This document shows, piece by piece, positions 61,588 through 64,000 of a DNA stretch of 64,000 nucleotides (positions are counted from its first letter, which is position 1; each line of letters begins with the position of its first letter). The stretch comes from Variovorax paradoxus (GTDB taxonomy: Bacteria > Pseudomonadota > Gammaproteobacteria > Burkholderiales > Burkholderiaceae_C): assembly GCF_022009635.1 (NCBI RefSeq), contig NZ_CP091716.1, positions 6,876,501-6,940,500 of the forward strand. Direction: 5' to 3'. The notes under the pieces are model-generated. The model made no database searches. It was not told the DNA's origin and saw only the letters and a program-made list of their open reading frames with translations. The translations under genes were made by a program, and so were the position numbers.

Positions 61588-61905
61588 TCAGATATGGGTT
61601 TGCGTCCGTCCGATGCAAATCGAAAGTCCTTGACAGCGGACATTTTTTAGGATGTCGCGCTCCTCGGTCAGACGCTTGATCTCGGCCTTCAGTCGCCGGA
61701 CCTCCGCCGAGTCCTTCGCCGTCGGCAGCAGTGCCGCCTCCGCGCCGTCGGCATTGGCAGCGCTCTTCGCCTTGCGCAGCCACTCGTACAGGCTGTGGGT
61801 GGAGACCCCGAGCCGCTGGGCCACATCGGCCACCCGGAAGCCACGTTCGGTTACCTGCTTGACCGCTTCGGCCTTGAACTCATCCGTGTACTGCCTGTTG
61901 CTCAT
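61588..61905 (-). pseudogene. IS3-family orfA remnant, 3-prime-truncated
   Basis: From ATG 61905 the sequence reads MSNRQYTDEFKAEAVKQVTE and VADVAQRLGVSTHSLYEWLR, the HTH of an IS3 OrfA, followed by the coiled coil RRLKAEIKRLTEERDILKN. After DILK the sequence leaves the family at an A-run and ends 20 residues later. The missing part is the OrfA/OrfB junction. It is unrelated in detail to the intact IS3 at 53719. Confidence 0.8.
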
Positions 61906-61938
61906 AAACACCTCTGTCGTTGCCATGAATTATGGCTC

Positions 61939-62328
<390 letters not shown>

Positions 62329-62458
62329 TCAGTGCAATAAGTGACGGTACGCAAAGCTAGCACTGGCGCGGGGGTGGTCTGGGTAGACCGTTGATTTCAT
62401 TGACTTTCCTGTTCGCTTTGTAAACGGGTATGGTGGCCTCCCACTTTTGAGGTTCACG

Positions 62459-64000
62459 ATGCAGGGTTGGCACACAACGTTTTTGGGGATGCGTGGGCTC
62501 CCCCGCGATATCAGCGACTTCGAGATGAAGGCATTTTTCACCTTCGATGGTGCCGAGCGCGACGCAATCAATGCACGCCGAGGTGATTCCCACAAGCTTG
62601 GTCTGGCGCTCCATATTGGTTTCCTGCGCATGAGTGGGCGTTTGCTCGGTGCCTTTCGGGTAATTCCAGTAGCCTTGTGGCGCCACCTTGGCAACGAGCT
62701 TGGCATTGCAGCACCAGAAGTCGCCTCGCTGAGAGCCATGTATGAACGCGGGCGCACGCTATTCGATCACCAACAAGTAGCCTGCACGGTCCTTGGATTC
62801 CAGTGGATGAGCGAGCACCAGCGCCGCTCACTGGTACGTGAACTGCGCGACGAAGTGGCGCGCTGCGCCGACCGCGATCAGCTACTCGTGCGGGCGCGTC
62901 AATGGCTGTACAAGAACAAGCTGGTGATCGTGCACGAGCGGGCAATTCGGACACTGATTGCGGCGGCACTTGCCCAGCTTGAAGTTGAAACAGGCACCGC
63001 CATCGCCGCCAGCGTTGATCCAGCAACACTTGATCGCTGGCGAGCCTCAGTTTCAGAGCTGCGCCCAGATGGACAAACCCAGCAGAGTTGGCTATGGGCT
63101 GCACCGGCGAAACACTCAACCCGCCAAATCAGCGAGGTACTGGAGCGCATCGACCTGCTTTACACGCTGGACGTTCATAAGCACCTGGCAGACATCCCCG
63201 ATCTCATCTTGCGCCGCTACGCGCGCCGACTTGTCTCCAGGCCGCCCTCAGCCGGAGCCAAGATCAAAGAGCCAGCGCGCACCGTGGAGGTCGCATGCTT
63301 TCTTCGGTATTGCCTGTTCACCACCACAGACCAGTTGATCCTTATGGTGCAGCGCCGGATCGCCGATCTGTGGCGTCAGGCTGCCGCCGATGTCCCCGCT
63401 ACCGTCAATTGGGCCGCAATGTACAAAACGCTGCTCGGCGAACTTGTTGCCTTGAGCGCGCAAGGTGCGGTGCCAGATGCTGAGTTGCGTGCCCGTCTTG
63501 AAGCCTTGATCACCGAAACCCAGAAACGCAAACCACCGAGCAGGGCCTCCCTGGTCCGCGAGGATTGATTGATGGAATTCGCCCCGTGCGGTCGTTGCTC
63601 GTCGCCATTGCAAAGCTGCCCTGGCAGGCCACCGGCGAGCATCCTGCCATCGAGTACCTTGCCAAGCTGCAAGCTTTATATCTCAAAGGATCCAGAAAGC
63701 TGCCAGTTGAAGTGGTGGCACCAAGTCTGGGAATGATCTGGCAGGTTTCGATCTCCAGCCCAGACCGGGAACGGGCGTTTCAGGCGTTGGAGGTGGCCAC
63801 CCTGTTTGCCCTGCGCCGCGCGGTGCGCAATGGCTCGGTCTGGATTGAGCACAGCCTGAGCTTTCGGGGTCGTGCGCGCTTGTTCTTCACGGACGAGCGT
63901 TGGCAGGCAGAGTCCAAGAAACACTATGCCCGTCTATCGTTACCCAGCAAGGCTGCCACTTTCTTGAAGCCTTTGCTGGCCAGAGTAACTGCCGGTGTCG
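62459..64000 (+). pseudogene. tnpA: Tn3-family transposase, frameshifted, runs off the window
   Basis: Frame 1 (from ATG 62459) reads MQGWHTTFLGMRGLPRDISD, the DUF4158 N-terminal region of Tn3-family TnpA, for 370 codons to a stop at 63566. The next frame continues LIDGIRPVRSLLVAIAKLPW, LEVATLFALRRAVRNGSVW and SKKHYARLSLPSKAATFLKP without a break, still as TnpA. Restoring one T within GAGGATTGATTG (near 63565) joins the two frames as REDLIDGIRPVRSLL. The DDE region lies beyond the window. No terminal repeat was recognised between the IS3 fragment and the gene. Confidence 0.85.

Overview
The window is high-G+C DNA from a Betaproteobacterium. Gene content and order (def-fmt beside LysM-dprA-smg, yajC-secD-secF, a fused indolepyruvate:ferredoxin oxidoreductase, Bug/TctC solute-binding protein, DUF1631, homodimeric AceE-type E1) fit Burkholderiales, family Comamonadaceae, most like Variovorax. 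This placement comes from gene families and synteny; no search was run.

About 1-24.7 kb is mostly conserved housekeeping sequence: the end of a DUF2783/MBL-fold/TctC cluster; azlCD, fmt, a lipoprotein and def on the minus strand; LysM protein, dprA and smg on the plus strand; a large DUF1631 protein; the Sec accessory operon yajC-secD-secF; the oxidoreductase with a divergent Lrp regulator; a four-gene cluster with a Ras-like GTPase and two Roadblock proteins; an ABC binding protein and permease without an ATPase; and an MFS_3 exporter. An autotransporter follows at 24.8-27.4 kb.

About 27.4-42.4 kb is catabolic. A plus-strand cluster (creatininase-family hydrolase, NMT1-type ABC importer, FAD oxidoreductase, flavodoxin-fold oxidoreductase, PDR/VanB reductase) ends in a TetR regulator resembling RutR. 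A site resembling the RutR operator lies just upstream of its first gene. It converges on a minus-strand operon for four-carbon acid sugars (ltnD, denD, otnK, otnC, otnI) that continues, with overlapping start and stop codons, into an amidohydrolase and a RidA protein. A FadR-type regulator gene is upstream and a clean palindrome precedes ltnD.

About 42.4-51.5 kb holds an AceE-type E1 beside a divergent Lrp regulator (an MdeB/MdeR-like pair without mdeA), a PhoX-type protein, mltA with a tiny divergent membrane ORF sharing its start, two OmpA-type lipoproteins, and a FixJ-type response regulator whose kinase gene is cut down to its last codons.

From 51,526 to the end is a mosaic of mobile DNA that replaced the rest of that kinase: an IS5-family element; a scrap with one IncP-type iteron; an 818-bp Tn3-ended mini-element carrying a DinJ-YafQ toxin-antitoxin pair; an intact IS3-family element; a cargo block (peroxiredoxin, EamA exporter, two glutathione S-transferases, SDR, TetR) with its own promoter palindrome; a Schlafen AlbA_2-domain gene; scrambled IS3 pieces; and a Tn3-family transposase broken by one missing base. 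No tRNA, rRNA or CRISPR array was seen.
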